Notes under the pieces: generated by a model
Database searches by the model: none
What the model was told of the DNA's origin: nothing
What the model saw: the letters and a program-made list of their open reading frames with translations, nothing else
Assembly (NCBI GenBank): GCA_963995505.1
Contig: OZ023187.1
Location: forward strand, 6,597,176 to 6,661,175
Reading direction: 5' to 3'
DNA from: Hypericum androsaemum
Taxonomy: Eukaryota > Streptophyta > Magnoliopsida > Malpighiales > Hypericaceae
Length of the DNA: 64,000 bases
Made by a program: the position numbers and the translations under genes
In this document: positions 44,189 through 57,523 of the stretch, piece by piece
Position numbering within the stretch: position 1 is the first letter of the stretch
How the letters are laid out: every line of letters begins with the position of its first letter

Positions 44189-45660
44189 TGAAAGGAAGGA
44201 TATTCATCCCCCCCCCCCCCCCTTTGCAATAAAGAGTAAGTAAGGGAATGTCGTCCCACAATGACTAAGTTCTAGGCCGCAAACTCGACTTCACCACTAG
44301 TCTAGGACTAAATGAGAAGGTTTTGTCAAGTCTAAACACACAAACTATTAGTAGAAATAACACTACTACTAAATAAGATGATTTTACAAATAAAATAAGA
44401 GTGAGCAAGGTACCAATGACAAACTAAATAACCAAATGGCTTATGGGGTTTATTAAGTTCATGACATGGTCCGGATGTTTCGAAGGCAACTAATCAACGC
44501 ACTCGCGACAAAATAGTCTAAATCGATTCTTAACTAGACTTAGATAAACTAACCACGCTCTCGTGACAAATTAGCCATCTAATCTAACTAAACACCAACT
44601 ATAATCACCATCCTTTGGACAACTAGTCACCTAAGGTGATCTCTCATCAATAGGTGTCTACTCAACTAGTTAAATGGTCCGTTAATCCTAACCCCTCTCG
44701 GCAATTAACATTAACTATGTTCATAATCAAGGTGATCAATCAAGAATAAGCATTAAACTCATTAACTAGTTCACAAACCTTAGCATTTTAACCCCACAAA
44801 ACCATTGGCTAAATAGATGCCATCAAGGCACCAAACCCACTAAACAACTACTCACACATATCAACTACACAACTAAACACATCCATTAAATGAAGCAAGT
44901 AAAGCATAAACATAAAAGAGAGGGTTAGAGAAAACTCAAGATGATCTTCAAGCTTCCAAAAGTTCTCCTTCAAGTTCTCTACAAACTCCAACAATGGTGA
45001 GCCAAGTTCTCTTCCAAAACTAAGAGTTAGTGGAGAGTTGTTATCAAAAATATCTAATAATCCTTCTAAAATATCTAATCCCTTAAAATATCTAAGCAAA
45101 GGCTTATATACAAGATTTAACCCCCCCAAAATGTCTCAGCCACGAAATTATAGTTAAAGCCCAAAATGGGCCCAAAACAAGTCTTCAAATTCGGTCCACT
45201 TGTGATGAAATCTTGACAGAATTGGACTACGATATTAAATCCAGCGTTCTCCCCTCTTAGACTCCGAATTTGAAGAAGACCATTAGAGACAAAGATGTAG
45301 CCCCGGATGTCTTCTTTCCAGAGCCATCTCACTCGTCTCCATCGGACTTAAGATGAGAAAGTTATCAGCATTGGAGTCACAAGAGGTCCACGTCGCCCAC
45401 GTCTTCGAGGTCTCGATTAAGCGTCCTTCCTCCCGGAAAATCAAATCGCATACGATGACCCAAGGTGACTTCACTTCCTCCACTTCACCTCACCAAATCT
45501 CCTAGCATGAAGAAAACACAATAAAAACATAAGACTACACTAAAAACAAACAATGCACGATAAATGACATTACGACAACGAAGAACAAACAAAAGCAATA
45601 GAAACAACGGTAAATCTACTCTAAAATAAACACAAAAGATGAGTGTTTCCACACTCATCA
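44189..45660 (-). repeat. 3' LTR of element C
   Basis: In plus orientation it starts TGAAAGGAAGG and a run of 15 C, and ends GAGTGTTTCCACACTCATCA. Nearly identical to 54585-56052. Confidence 0.92.
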
Positions 45661-45697
45661 CACCCCCACACTTGAATCATTGCTTGTTCCCAAGCAA
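45661..45697 (-). other. PPT and adjoining hairpin of element C
   Basis: On the minus strand AAGTGTGGGGGTG abuts the 3' LTR. Upstream TTGCTTGGGAACAAGCAA folds into a 7-bp stem with loop GGAA. Confidence 0.7.
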
Positions 45698-45759
45698 AGC
45701 TCAACACATGAAAAATGAAAACAACAACACACAACAAGGAAAAACACAGCAAGGAATAG

Positions 45760-47010
45760 ACTTGGCATGACAAGTTCACAAATTGACTCCCCTCAAAATC
45801 TCAAACTCACATCAAAAAGACCACCCCACAACCTTGCTAGTTCATCAACCCAAATACAAAGAGTAAGACCCGGTAGACACCTCACCACTCGGTGGTTTAA
45901 TCAAGTGTTATCACTATGTAAAAGACACTAGAAGGTTAACCACTCAGAGGTTCGGAAATTTTAAGCTCACGATTTGTAAGTAGCCAACTTCCTATCTCTC
46001 GCGTACATGACCGATGTCTTTCAAAATATCCTACGTCCTACTCAACAGTGTCTCAAAGTCGTGTGGTTGCTCGTGAACAGGGGACTTTCAATTGGGTTGT
46101 AATGGGGCTAAGGTATTGGTGAGATAATATATATGGATAGTAGTTAAACCACCCAATCCGAGGACTTGTTGCCAAAGCATTCTAGTCTCTCGTCTATTCT
46201 AAACATCCTCACCATAAATAATTAAAGCACACTCTCAAAATTCACCCATTTCCTAAGACCGCGTAGCACGAGTTATGCCAATAATTAATGCCTTATTCAA
46301 CCTTCACTTCCCTTTTTTTTTCTTTTTCTTTTTTTTCCTTTTTTTTCTTTTTTTTCTTTTTTTTTTCTTTCTTTCAACAAACACAAACTTGGCATTTTCT
46401 AGGAAAAAACTTGGCTTCTTTGTATGGCCTCTCAACTACCCAAATTCCCAATAAATTAACCCACATGAACACTAAGCTACCAACTAAACTCAATACATAA
46501 CATCCCCAAAAGGTGTAAACCTATGTGTCCTCGGATCGGATGAACAAAGGTCGGGAGGATGGTGGATATAAAGCTTAAAGTTGGTTTTACATATAATATG
46601 ATCAAAGAATGGCTAGGCTCAATGGGTTAAAACAATGGATATAAAGGTTCTTGGCTGTAAAGCTCTAGGCTCAATTTCAAAGGATAAGTCCCCGTCATTC
46701 ACTCACGCCACACAACCAAGACCATGTCAAGTACTGGTAGGATACCTCGATCAACCGAACTCATGTAGGCACCTCATGAATAAATGAAGACGGTTGTCTC
46801 CTCCTTCGGCTCAAATTTCCTCACAAGGTCACTCGTCAACCCTCTAGTCTAATCTACATAGTGAGACCACTAGTCTAAACAACCGAGGGTGAGGTTTCTA
46901 CAAGTTCTTAGGCCTTGTGCTCGAGTTCATTTCCTAATTAGGTGTATGGTAAGCTTCTAACATAAGTTAAAGAATTTTGAGAGGGGACAAATTTTTGAAC
47001 AATTTATGCC
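45760..47010. repeat. Long imperfect inverted repeat in the 3' non-coding region of C
   Basis: Same organisation as in B: arms 45760-46230 and 46510-47010 around a polypyrimidine tract (46305-46372). The order of landmarks is the same and point differences from B are scattered through both arms. Confidence 0.73.
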
Positions 47011-47069
47011 AAGTCTATACCTAAACAAGACCATAAAAGACCAAATAAACCTAAACACATAAAAGATTC

Positions 47070-47110
47070 ACCCTCCCCCACACTTGAAAGACACATTGTC
47101 CTCAAGGTGT
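47070..47110 (-). other. Internal PPT-like motif and hairpin of element C
   Basis: On the minus strand ACACCTTGAGGACAATGTGT (one mismatch in the stem, loop AGGA) is followed by TTCAAGTGTGGGGGAGGG, about 1.4 kb inside the LTR-proximal PPT. Confidence 0.58.
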
Positions 47111-47340
47111 CAAAACAAAACAGACAAAAAAAATAAAGCAAAGTCAACGAAGCACAACCCACAAATAAATAGGAAGACATCAAAACAGAAAATAAAAGAA
47201 AAAGGTAGAGGAGTGCTCCCTGGTCAATCTTGTGGAGGAGGAGGTGGAGGCGTGAAGTTGCTGCCAAAGTTTTCAGCCCACGCCGTCATCCAGTCGGCGT
47301 GGGCTTGCTGTTGAGCATAGTGGGCTTGCTGGGCCTCGAA

Positions 47341-48426
47341 TTATGCTTGCTGGGCTGCCTCCATACGAGCATTGTACTCGTGTTGTCTCTCCCAATTAGC
47401 CACATTAGTAGCGGCATAATCTTGCAGCTGCACCTGCATAGCGTTAAACTGCGTATAAAGTTCGTTGAGTTGTACCTGATGGTCAGGAATTGGTATTGGG
47501 GCATCTGCTTTGAGGCATTCTTTAACAGCCTTGCGATTTGCCCAAGCCTTGTAAGTTACGATCTTGCTTAAGTGGATCTTTTTTATGTCAAGGCCCACCG
47601 GAAGAACTTTGGTCCCTTCAAAGGCTGCATATTTCTCAGGGAAAAAGTGATGTGCAAGGTGGGAGATAATATGACCTAGATACAAACGGGCAGGATTTTC
47701 CGCCAGAGTACGTGCAAAGACATCCATAACCATTGCAAACGTACTAAACGGTTGTTTGTAACGTAAACAATGAATGGCATACAGCTGAGCACGAAACACC
47801 TTACTCTCTTCCCACTGACCACTAAAGGTGAGACTCATAAAACGATGCAAAATGCCAATGTGGGGTTCCTTAATGAGTACGCTAGTTGCTTTACCAGGCA
47901 CATATTTCTCAAAACCAAAGATTTCAAACCATTCACGATGAGCAAGGTCTTGAGGCGTAAAATCTAAGGCACTACCCCCTGGAAGAAGTTTGAAGATTCT
48001 ATTGAACGTTTGTGCATTAACCGTAAACTCAGTTTCAAATAAACGTGCAGTAAAGGAGTTACGATTATCAGCTACGGTCAATGTGCAATAGAACTCACAC
48101 GACAACTCCCATCTAGCAGCCACACTATGATCAGCAAAATATTCCCAACCAAAGTGTTTCAATGCATTTCACAATGGCTCATCTAACCCCAACTTGCACA
48201 TATCATCCCAATTAATCTTAAAATGACTAACAGTGTCAATGTCAGAGAATCGGGAATACCTCTCTCCCTCCCAATCGTGGTAGATTACAAAGGGAGCTTC
48301 ATATTGATCGGTGATGTTTTGTTGGGGTGGAAGGGGAGGTGGAGGTGGAGGTGGAGGTGGAGAGTTGCGGGCACGCTTGGTAGGTGGCTTGCATCCTCCA
48401 CGGCTTGAGCTTGCTCCGTCAGCCAT
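47341..48426 (-). pseudogene. Element C third ORF (env position, function unknown), one stop
   Basis: It starts MADGASSSRGGCKPPTKRAR with a Ser/Gly then Pro-rich N-terminus (nine prolines), continues APFVIYHDWEGERYSRFSD, and is broken by a TGA after KLGLDEPL. The same frame continues ALKHFGWEYFADHSVAARW, ELSCEFYCTL, LFETEFTVNAQTFNRIFKL and AIHCLRYKQPFSTFAMVMD to a Gln/Ala-rich, probably coiled-coil C-terminus. I see no signal peptide or clear transmembrane helix, so an envelope role is not supported. Such extra ORFs after integrase are typical for Athila elements and are of unknown function. The related ORF in A is strongly diverged. Confidence 0.75.
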
Positions 48427-48671
48427 GATGGTGAGCCTGCAATGAACTCAAGAAAAACAAAAATTAGGGTTTTACCTTTTACCTTTTTAGCCTTGTGGAT
48501 GGTGAGCCGGAGGTGCGAGGAAAGTTGAGGAGGAGTGGTGGTGGTGGAGGTGGAGCTTGGGTTCTTGTTACTTTTGGAGAGGAAGAGTTGAGGAGGAGTG
48601 GTGGTGGAGGTGATTTTATTTTTGGGAAGGAAGAGGAGATTTCGATTTGAGTTTTATGTTGGCTGGGCAAA

Positions 48672-48732
48672 CCTGGCGTACGCCAAGACCTGACTGCTCG
48701 AGTTCCCTGTAACTTGGTTGGCGTACGCCAGG
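48672..48732. repeat. Paired dyads upstream of the third ORF in C
   Basis: TGGCGTACGCCA occurs at 48674-48685 and 48719-48730, a perfect 12-bp palindrome used twice, between pol and the third ORF. Confidence 0.75.
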
Positions 48733-48966
48733 TCGATCCCAGTTTTGGGATGGGGGCTACGCCCCCGTGTGCCTTGTCGATCATCCAACCGTCCAAATCA
48801 CCTTCAAAAATACAAGAGATCCCATAAGCATGAAACTAACACTTCAAAATCATACGAGGAGAATAACAAACATAAAAGAAACACACACATAAATGCTATG
48901 ACGAATATAAAGGCAATACAAAAACATGCTAAGTTATAGTCATTAGCTTGACTTTACTCCCCTTGT

Positions 48967-51900
48967 TCATGCATTGGAGGGTGAGGTGACGGATTGCACC
49001 TCCGAACTTCGCTTAATATCCCCACCAAGGTAAATCTTGCACCTTTGGCCATTCACTTTAAAAACTCCTCCATCTCCACTTTGTAACTCGAGTGCTCCGA
49101 ATGGGAACACCCTTGCGATTTTGAATGGGCCACTCCACTTTGACTTGAGTTTTTCCGGGAAGAGTCTCAACCGGGAATTATAGAGAAGAACTTGTTGGCC
49201 CTCCTTGAACTCTTTCTTGACAATATGGGCATCATGTCTCCTCTTCGTACTTTCCTTGTACAGTCTAGAGCTCTCAAACGCCATGTCGCGGATTTTGTCC
49301 AGCTCTTCAAGTTGCAATACCCTTCGCTCACCGGCTTTCTTGTAGTCATAATTTAGGGTCTTGATGGCCCAAAATGCTCGATGCTCTAGCTCTACGGGGA
49401 GGTGGCACGCCTTGCCATAAACAAGTTTGTATGGGGACATCCCGATAGGCGTTTTGAATGCCGTTCAGTATGCCCATAAAGCATCATCAAGCTTGTTGGC
49501 GCAATCTTTCCTTGCTCCCCCGACCGTTTTCTCAAGGATCTTCTTGAGTTCCCTGTTGGAGAGCTCTACTTGGCCACTTGTCTGGGGGTGATAAGGTGTA
49601 GCAACCTTGTGAGTGACCCCATACCTCTTTAATAGTATCTCAAATGGTCGGTTGCAAAAGTGCGAACCGCCATCGCTGATGATTGCCCTTTGCACTCCAA
49701 ATCTAGAGAAGAGCTTTTTGATAAAGCGAATGACCACCTTAGCATCATTTGTGGGTGATGCCCAAGCTTCCACCCACTTTGACACGTAGTCCACTCCCAC
49801 CAAGATATACTTGTTGCCATAAGAGGTTGGGAAAGGTCCCATGAAGTCCAATCCCCAAACATCGAAGAGCTCCACTTCAAGAATTCCAGAGAGCGGCATC
49901 TCATTCCTCTTTGAGATATTTCCGGTCCTTTGGCATCGATCGCACTGAGCAACAAAAGTACGAGCATCCTTAAAAATATTGGGCCAATAAAACCCACATT
50001 CAAAGACTCTTGATGCGGTCCTGGTTGCTCCATAATGACCGGCGTACGGGGTGCTATGACATTGCTCCAGAATAGTCATCACTTCATCATCCGCAATGCA
50101 ACGTCGAAGCACTCCATCGCTACACCTCTTAAAGAGATAAGGCTCATCCCACAGAAATAGCTGAGCATCCCTTAGAAATTTCTTTCGTTGGGGATAACTC
50201 AAATCGGATGGAATAATGTCGCCAACAAGGAAGTTGGCAAAATCAGCATACCATGGTACCCCCACATGATTCACTATCATCAAAGCTTCATCTGGAAACT
50301 CTTCTTGAATCTCACCATGCGTCTCCATTCCTTCGCTATGTTCTAGCCCAGAGAGATGATCTGCGACAACATTTTCACAGCCTTTCTTATCCTTGATGGA
50401 TAAGTCAAATTCTTGGAGCAATAAAATCCAGCGCATGAGTCTAGGCTTGGCATCATTTTTAGAGAATAAATACCTCAAAGCTGCATGGTCAGTGTAGATG
50501 ATCACCTTCGACCCAAGTAGGTATGGCCGAAATTTGTCACAAGCGTATACAACAGCCAACATCTCCTTCTCTGTGGTTGTGTAGTTAAGCTGGGCACCCG
50601 CCAATACTCTACTTGCATAGTAGATGACATGAAGCTTTCCCTCCTTCTTTTGACCAAGCACACATCCCAGAGCAATATCACTCGCGTCACACATTATTTC
50701 AAATGGTAGCTTCCAATCCGGAGAAGAGATAACCGGAGCTGTGACAAGAGCTTTCTTCAGAGAATCAAATGCTTGACAACATGGCTCATCAAAGTTGAAA
50801 GGTACTTCCTTAACTAGCAAATTGGTAAGCGGCTTTGCTATAAGGGAGAAATTCTTGATGAACTTCGGTAAAATCCTGCATGGCCAAGAAAGGCTCTCAC
50901 TCCCTTGACCGAAGTCGGTGCTCCCATCTTCTCTATTGCTTCTGTCTTAGCTCTGTCAACTTCAATACCAGCTTTAGAGATCTTATGCCCAAGGACGATC
51001 CCCTCATCCACCATGAAATGGCACTTCTCCCAATTCAGAACAAGGTTCTTCTCTTCACATCTCTCCAATACTCTGTCCAAATTGGCCAAGCAATTATCAA
51101 AGGATTCTCCGAACACCGAGAAATCATCCACGAAGATCTCCATAATCTTCTCATTCATTTCCCAAAAGATAGCCTCCATGCATTGTTGGAATGTTGCGGG
51201 AGCACAACTCAATCCAAAAGGCATTCGTCGATAGGCAAAAATACCAAAAGGACAAGTGAAAGAGGTCTTCTCTTGATCTCTTGGGTATATTGCAATTTGG
51301 TTATAGCCCGAGTACCCATCTAAAAAGCAATAGTGAGAATACCCGAAAATTCTCTCCAACATTTGATCAATGAATGGCAGAGGAAAATGATCCTTACGTG
51401 TGGCATCATTCAACTTCCGATAGTCAACGCACACTCGCCATCCTGTCACCGTCCTTGTGGAAATGAGCTCGCCCTCATCATTGATTACAACAGTCATTCC
51501 TCCCTTTTTCGGGACACAGTGGATCGGGCTTACCCATTCACTATCGGAGATGGGGTAAATAATTCCAGCCTCTAGCAGCTTGATCACCTCCTTCTTTACC
51601 ACATCTTTCATGTTGGGATTCAATCTTCTTTGCCGATCCACCCTCAGTTTTGCTCCCTCTTCCATGTGAATATGATGCATCACAATTTCAGGACTTATCC
51701 CCCTGATATCGGATATTTGCCGAGCCATGGCTTTAATCCGGTTGTTCACAATTTTCAGCACTTTCTCCTCTTGCTCCTTGGAGAGCTTGTTGGAGATGAT
51801 AATAGGGAGTCTCCCTCCATCCTTCAAGAACGCATACCTCAAATGTGAGGGTAATTCTTTCAACTCCAACTTTGGAGCCTTAACAACAGATGGTGGAGTG

Positions 51901-52650
51901 CGATACTTCAAGTTAACCTCCAAATCCTCATGGAGACTTTTCTTCCCATCTTCATCCTCAAAATCTTCACAGTTGTCCACTTCTTGCTCTTCAAGAATCT
52001 TATCCTCAATACTTGCCACGATCTCCTTGCCAAAATCATGGATGCATTCCTCCACCAGATCAATCTTCATGCACGTGGCCTCATCAAGAGGGTGACGCAT
52101 TGCATCAGACATCTTAAACACAACCTCTTCGTCTCCTACTCGAAGGATCAATCTTCCACCATGCACATCAACATAAGTACGGGGCGTGTTAAGGAAAGGT
52201 CGTCCAAGAATTAATGGACAACTTCTATCCTCGACAAAGTCTAGCACCACAAAGTCCACTGGGAAGATAAATTTATCAACCTTTACCAGGACATCCTCCA
52301 CGATCCCAAATGGCTTCTTTATGGTTTGGTCCACTAATTGGAGTAGCATCGATGTTGCTTTCACCTCACTTAAGCCTAGTTTCCGAAAGATTGACAAAGG
52401 CATCAAGTTGATACTTGCGCCTAAGTCACACAAACACTTTGGAAACTCCACATCACCAACAAGACAGGGGATAGTGAAACTCCCCGGATCTTTTAACTTC
52501 GTTGAAAGATTCTGGGAGACAAGAGAACTACAGTTAGCCGTTAGAGCCACCGTCTGTCCATCCTCCCACTTCCTCTTCTTAGTGATGAGTTCCTTGAGAA
52601 ACTTCGAGTATTGCGGCAATTGATCCAACATCTCAAGAAAAGAAACACTG
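48967..52650 (-). pseudogene. pol: Element C pol: protease, RT, RNase H, integrase
   Basis: 52650-50838 holds the protease (CDLGASINLMPLSI, ILGRPFLNTPRTYVDVHGGR) and RT (WRVCVDYRKLNDATRKDHFP, FLDGYSGYNQ, FVDDFSVFG). A 1-bp loss at about 50863 (CCGAAG-TTCATC against CCGAAGATTCATC in A) shifts the frame. 50820-49465 holds RNase H ([29 protein letters not shown]) and integrase: the H-H-C-C finger ([18 protein letters not shown]), [19 protein letters not shown] and [10 protein letters not shown], giving D, D and E. A stop after DALWAY (TGA for an Arg codon) precedes the C-terminal part 49440-48967 ([26 protein letters not shown]). All catalytic motifs are present; only the breaks disable it. Confidence 0.93.
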
Positions 52651-54470
52651 ATCTAGATGTTCTTCATCTTCTCCATGAAGCCAATAAACTTGTCATCCAT
52701 CACATTCTTCTTCTTCACTCTTTGAGGGAATGGTAATCGAGGAGCTTTAGGTGGTGGTGGCACGTAGACTTCTTCTTCAGCACTCTCAACCGGTGGACTT
52801 CTCTCTCTCTCTGCCTCTACTTCTTTCTCCTCCTCATTGGCTTTCATAGGATCGTCATTGTTCTTCCGGGTTGCCTCTTGAGAAGCTATTTCCTTACCAC
52901 TCCTCAAAGAAATTGCATTCACATTTTCTCGAGGATTTGTTTCTGTGGAGCTTGGCAGGGAGCCGGAAGCTCTATGGGAACTCGCCTTTGCAATTTCTCC
53001 AAGTTGAGTCTCCATATTATGCATCGCGGTAGCTTGTCCCTTGAGAATTTGCTCCAAGTTGTTCTGCCGTGCACCTTGTTGTTGTATAGCTGCCAAAATT
53101 TGGCTTTGTTGGCCAACCACACCTCCAACTTCGTGCATAAACTTATCCATCTTCTCAAACTTCTCCTCCATAGCGCCCATTCTATCTGTCAAGAAAGCAC
53201 GTGGTTGGAAACCCAGAGGGGACCCTTGAGGTTGATACCGAAGAGGAGGTCCTTTATCAGGGACCATCGCCATATTTTCGCTACTATTTCCTCCCTTCCA
53301 AGAGAAGTTTGGGTGATTTCTCCACCCCGGATTGTAGGTGGAGGAATAGGGATTATTTCCCATCCTATTTGCCCCTTGGCCTTGGCCTTGTCCTTGGCTA
53401 CCAATGAAATGTACTTGCTCCATAGACGAGCCCAACATGGCACACTCGTTCATCTCATGGCCTACATTGCCACAAACTTCACAATTTGTTTGCACGGCCG
53501 CCACATTGCTTTTGTTCAAGCTTAGATCATTAACTTTCTTTGCCAACAAAGCCAATTGAGCTTGAATAGAGGAGGCAATATCAACATCAATCACTCCTAC
53601 GTGCGCCTTACTCGGTTGCCTAGCTCTCTCATTGGCCATTAGAATGTTTGTAGCCGCCAACTCCTCCAAGATGTGGTGGGCATCATCCCTATCTTTTCTT
53701 AAGAAGGATCTGTTGGAGGCGGCATCAACTGTGCCCCTTGTTGAGGATCCAAGAGCAAAGTAAAATGTTTGGAGTAAAGACTCCTCCGTCAAGTTATGGT
53801 GTGGACAACTCCTTTGCAATCCTTTGAATCTCTCCCAAGCTTCACTCAAAGACTCATTCTCAAATTGTTGAAAGTTGTTGATGTCCTTCACGAGCCTATT
53901 CGTCTTTGAGAAGGGAAAGTACTTTTCAAGGAAGGCACTTGCTAGCTCCTCCCACGTGGCTATCGATGTCCCGATCAATTGCTTGTACCAAATCTTGGCC
54001 TTGTCTTGCAAAGTGAATGGGAACAACCTAAGTTTCACGGCATCATCGGAAGCTCTATCGTACTTGCATGTGTCACCTATCTCCAAAAAGTTAGCAATAT
54101 GGTCGTTGGGGTCTTCATTCGGTAACCCATAAAATTGGACCGAAGATTTGAGCATGTGTATCACGGCCGGCTTGATCTCGAAGTTGTTAGCTTGGATATT
54201 TGGCCTAGGGACTCCGGACATTGCCCCTCTCAAGGTGGGCCTAGCATAGTCCATGAGAGACCTTCGAGGAACTCCAACTCCTTGCGCATCGCCTTGCGGA
54301 GCTCCTTGTGGAGCTTCTTGCTCATGAGGTTGTTGATTCATCCTTGCTTGTGTCCTTCTCTCTTGTCGCAATACCCTTTCCAAGTATCCAATGTCAACGT
54401 CTACTCCGATCGAAATGTGGTGCGTTGAGCGAGTTGAGCGCATGCGACAAATAAGTACCTTGTAAGACAA
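52651..54470 (-). CDS. gag: Element C Gag with linker, ends at a nonsense codon
   Basis: 605 codons from MSYKVLICRMRSTRSTHH. It has the helical gag core (LRLFPFTLQDKAKIWYKQLI, EAWERFKGLQRSCPHHN), the CCHC knuckle CEVCGNVGHEMNEC, a Gly/Gln-rich repeat (GQGQGQGANRMG) and the Pro-rich PPPPKAPRLPFPQR. The frame ends MKNI-stop, where A has CAG (Gln) in the same position, so a C-to-T change separates Gag from the protease. Whether this is a lesion or tolerated, Gag itself is complete. It acts as the particle protein binding element RNA. Confidence 0.9.
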
Positions 54471-54564
54471 ACAACAAAGGCACTAAGTAACAGTAACCAA
54501 GTAAACAAAAAATAATAATATTCCAATCCAAGTTCATAAGCCAAATTAAGCGTCTAGTACTTAA

Positions 54565-54582
54565 TCCCCGGCAACGGCGCCA
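54565..54582 (-). other. Primer binding site of element C
   Basis: Reverse complement TGGCGCCGTTGCCGGGGA, two bases from the 5' LTR. tRNA-Asp type. Confidence 0.88.
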
Positions 54583-54584
54583 AT

Positions 54585-56052
54585 TGAAAGGAAGGATTTT
54601 CACCCCCCCCCCCCTTTGCAATAAAGAGTAAGTAAGGGAATGTCGTCCCACAAGGACTAAGTTCTAGGCCGCAAACTCGACTTCACCACTAGTCTAGGAC
54701 TAAATGAGAAGGTTTTGTCAAGTCTAAACACACAAACTATTAGTAGAAATAACACTACTAGTAAATAAGATGATTTTACAAATAAAATAAGAGTGAGCAA
54801 GGTACCAATGACAAACTAAATAACCAAATGGCTTATGGGGTTTATTAAGTTCATGACATGGTCCGGATGTTTCGAAGGCAACTAATCAACGCACTCGCGA
54901 CAAAATAGTCTAAATCAATTCTTAACTAGACTTAGATAAACTAACCATGCTCTCGCGACAAATTAGCCATCTAATCTAACTAAACACCAACTATAATCAC
55001 CATCCTTTGGACAACTAGTCACCTAAGGTGATCTCTCATCAATAGGTGTCTACTCAACTAGTTAAATGGTCCGTTAATCCTAACCCCTCTCGGCGATTAA
55101 CATTAACCATGTTCATAATCAAGGTGATCAATCAAGAATAAGCATTAAACTCATTAACTAGTTCACAAACCTTAGCATTTTAACCCCACAAAACCATTGG
55201 CTAAATAGATGCCATCAAGGCACCAAACCCACTAAACAACTACTCACACATATCAACTACACAACTAAACACATCCATTAAATGAAGCAAGTAAAGCATA
55301 AACATAAAAGAGAGGGTTAGAGAAAGCTCAAGATGATCTTCAAGCTTCCAAAAGTTCTCCTTCAAGTTCTCTACAAACTCCAACAATGGTGAGCCAAGTT
55401 CTCTTCCAAAACTAAGAGTTAGTGGAGAGTTGTTACCAAAAATATCTAATAATCCTTCTAAAATATCTCATCCCTTAAAATATCTAAGCAAAGGCTTATA
55501 TACAAGATTTAACCCCCCCAAAATGTCTCAGCCACGAAATTATAGTTAAAGCCCAAAATGGGCCCAAAACAAGTCTTCAAATTCGGCCCACTTGTGATGA
55601 AATCTTGACAGAATTGGACTACGACATTAAATCCAGCGTTCTCCCCTCTTAGACTCCGAATTTGAAGAAGACCATTAGAGACAAAGTTGTAGCCCCGGAT
55701 GTCTTCTTTCCAGAGCCATCTCACTCGTCTCCATCGGAATTCGGATGAGAAAGTTATCAGCATTGGAGTCGCAAGAGGTCCACCTCGCCCATGTCTTCGA
55801 GGTCTCGATTAAGCATCCTTCCTCCCGGCAAATCAAATCGCATACGATGACCCAAGGTGACTTCACTTCCTCCACTTCACCTCACCAAATCTCCTAGCAT
55901 GAAGAAAACACAATAAAAACATAAGACTACGCTAAAAACAAATAATGCACGATAAATGACATTACGACAACGAAGAACAAACAAAAGCAATAGAAACAAC
56001 GGTAAATCTACTCTAAAATAAACACAAAAGATGAGTGTTTCCACACTCATCA
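54585..56052 (-). repeat. 5' LTR of element C
   Basis: Nearly identical to 44189-45660. The C tract has 12 residues here against 15. Confidence 0.92.
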
Positions 56053-57230
56053 AGCCTTATCTCTTTAAGAGGTGTAGCGATAGAGTGCTTCGAGGGTGCA
56101 TTGCGGATGATGAAGTGATGACTATTCTGGAGCAATGTCATAGTACTCCATATTCCGGTCACTATAGAACAACAAGGACCGCATCACGAGTCTTTGAATG
56201 TGGGTTTTATTGGCCTAACATTTTCAAGGATGCCCATGATTTTGTTGCTCAGTGTGATCGATGCCAAAGGACCAAAAATATCTCAAAGAGGAATGAGATG
56301 CCTCTCTCTGAAATTCTTGAAGTGGAGCTCTTTGATGTTTGGGGGTTGGACTTCATGGGACCTTTCCTAACCTCTAATGGCAACAAGTATATCTTGGTGG
56401 GAGTGGACTACGTATCTAAGTGGGTGGAAGCTTGGGCATCACCAACCAATGATGCTAAGGTGGTCATTCGCTTTATCAAAAAGCTCATCTCAAGATTTGG
56501 AGTGCCAAGGGCTATCATAAGCGATGGCGGTTCACACTTTTGCAACCGACCATTTGAGATTCTATTGAAGAGGTATGGAGTCACTCACAAGGTTGCTACC
56601 CCTTATCACCCTCAAACAAGTGAGCAAGTTGAACTCTCCAACCGGGAATTGAAGAAGATCCTTGAAAAGACGGTTGGAGGAGCAAGAAAAGATTGGGCCA
56701 ACAAGCTTGATGATGCTTTATGGGCTTACAGGACGGCATTCAAAACGCCAATCGGGATGTCACCTTACAAGCTTGTCTATGGAAAGGCTTGCCACCTCCC
56801 CATCGAGCTAGAGCATCGAGCATTTTGGGCCATCAAGACCCTCAACTACGATTACAAAAAGGCCGGTGAACGAAGGGTATTACAACTTGAAGAGTTGGAC
56901 GAAATTCGGGATATGGCGTTCGAGAGCTCTAGACTCTACAAGGCAAGTACGAAGAGGAGACATGATGCCCATATTGTCAAGAAAGAGTTCAAGGAGGGCC
57001 AACAAGTTTTGCTTTACAACTCCCAATTGAGACTATTCCCAGGGAAACTCAAGTCGAAGTGGAGTGGCCCATTCAAAATTGCGAAGGTTTTTCCATTCAG
57101 AGCCCTCGAGTTAGAAGGAGAAGATGGAGGAGTTTTTAAGGTGAATGGCCAAAGGTGCAAGATTTACCTTGGTGGAAATATTGAACGACAAGCGGAGGTA
57201 CAATCCATCACCTCACCCTCCAATGCATGA
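56053..57230 (+). pseudogene. pol: Element A integrase, open after the C insertion
   Basis: This is the continuation of A pol: [20 protein letters not shown], the zinc part [11 protein letters not shown] and [26 protein letters not shown] (first D), [10 protein letters not shown] (second D), [10 protein letters not shown] (E), then the C-terminal domain [18 protein letters not shown] and KIYLGGNI up to SPSNA-stop. The frame has no stop from the TSD to its end. It is called a pseudogene because it is detached from RT by 11.9 kb of element C and lies in an otherwise broken polyprotein. Confidence 0.92.
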
Positions 57231-57523
57231 ACAAGGGGAGTAAAGTCAAGCTAACGACTATAACTTAGCATGTTTTTGTATTGTCCTTATATTGTCATAG
57301 TCTTTATGGGCATGTTTCTTTTATGTTTGTTCTTATTCTAGTATAATTTTGAAGTGTTAGTTTCATGCTTATGGGATCTCTCGCATTTTGAAGGTGATTT
57401 GGACGGTTAGATGATCGACAAGACACATGGGGGCGTAGCCCTTGCCGTCCCAAACTGGGATCGACCTGTGGCTCAACGAGGAGGAAATTTCTCTGGACGT
57501 TGGCGAGAAGAAAAACCGAAGAG

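Larger units (their letters stand above)
44189..56052 (-). mobile_element. Athila-type retrotransposon C, full length, nested in A pol
   Basis: 11,864 bp with two near-identical LTRs, PBS, gag, full pol, third ORF, 3' non-coding inverted repeat and PPT. The 5-bp TSD AGCCT lies at 44184-44188 and 56053-56057. It is inserted in the opposite orientation to A between RNase H and integrase. Only a handful of point lesions separate it from an open element: a stop in gag-pro, a 1-bp deletion after RT, a stop in integrase and a stop in the third ORF. Confidence 0.95.

Noticed and set aside
47341..48426. Envelope protein in element C
   Set aside because: The ORF is in the env position but no signal peptide, furin-like site or transmembrane helix was seen, so only unknown function is claimed.
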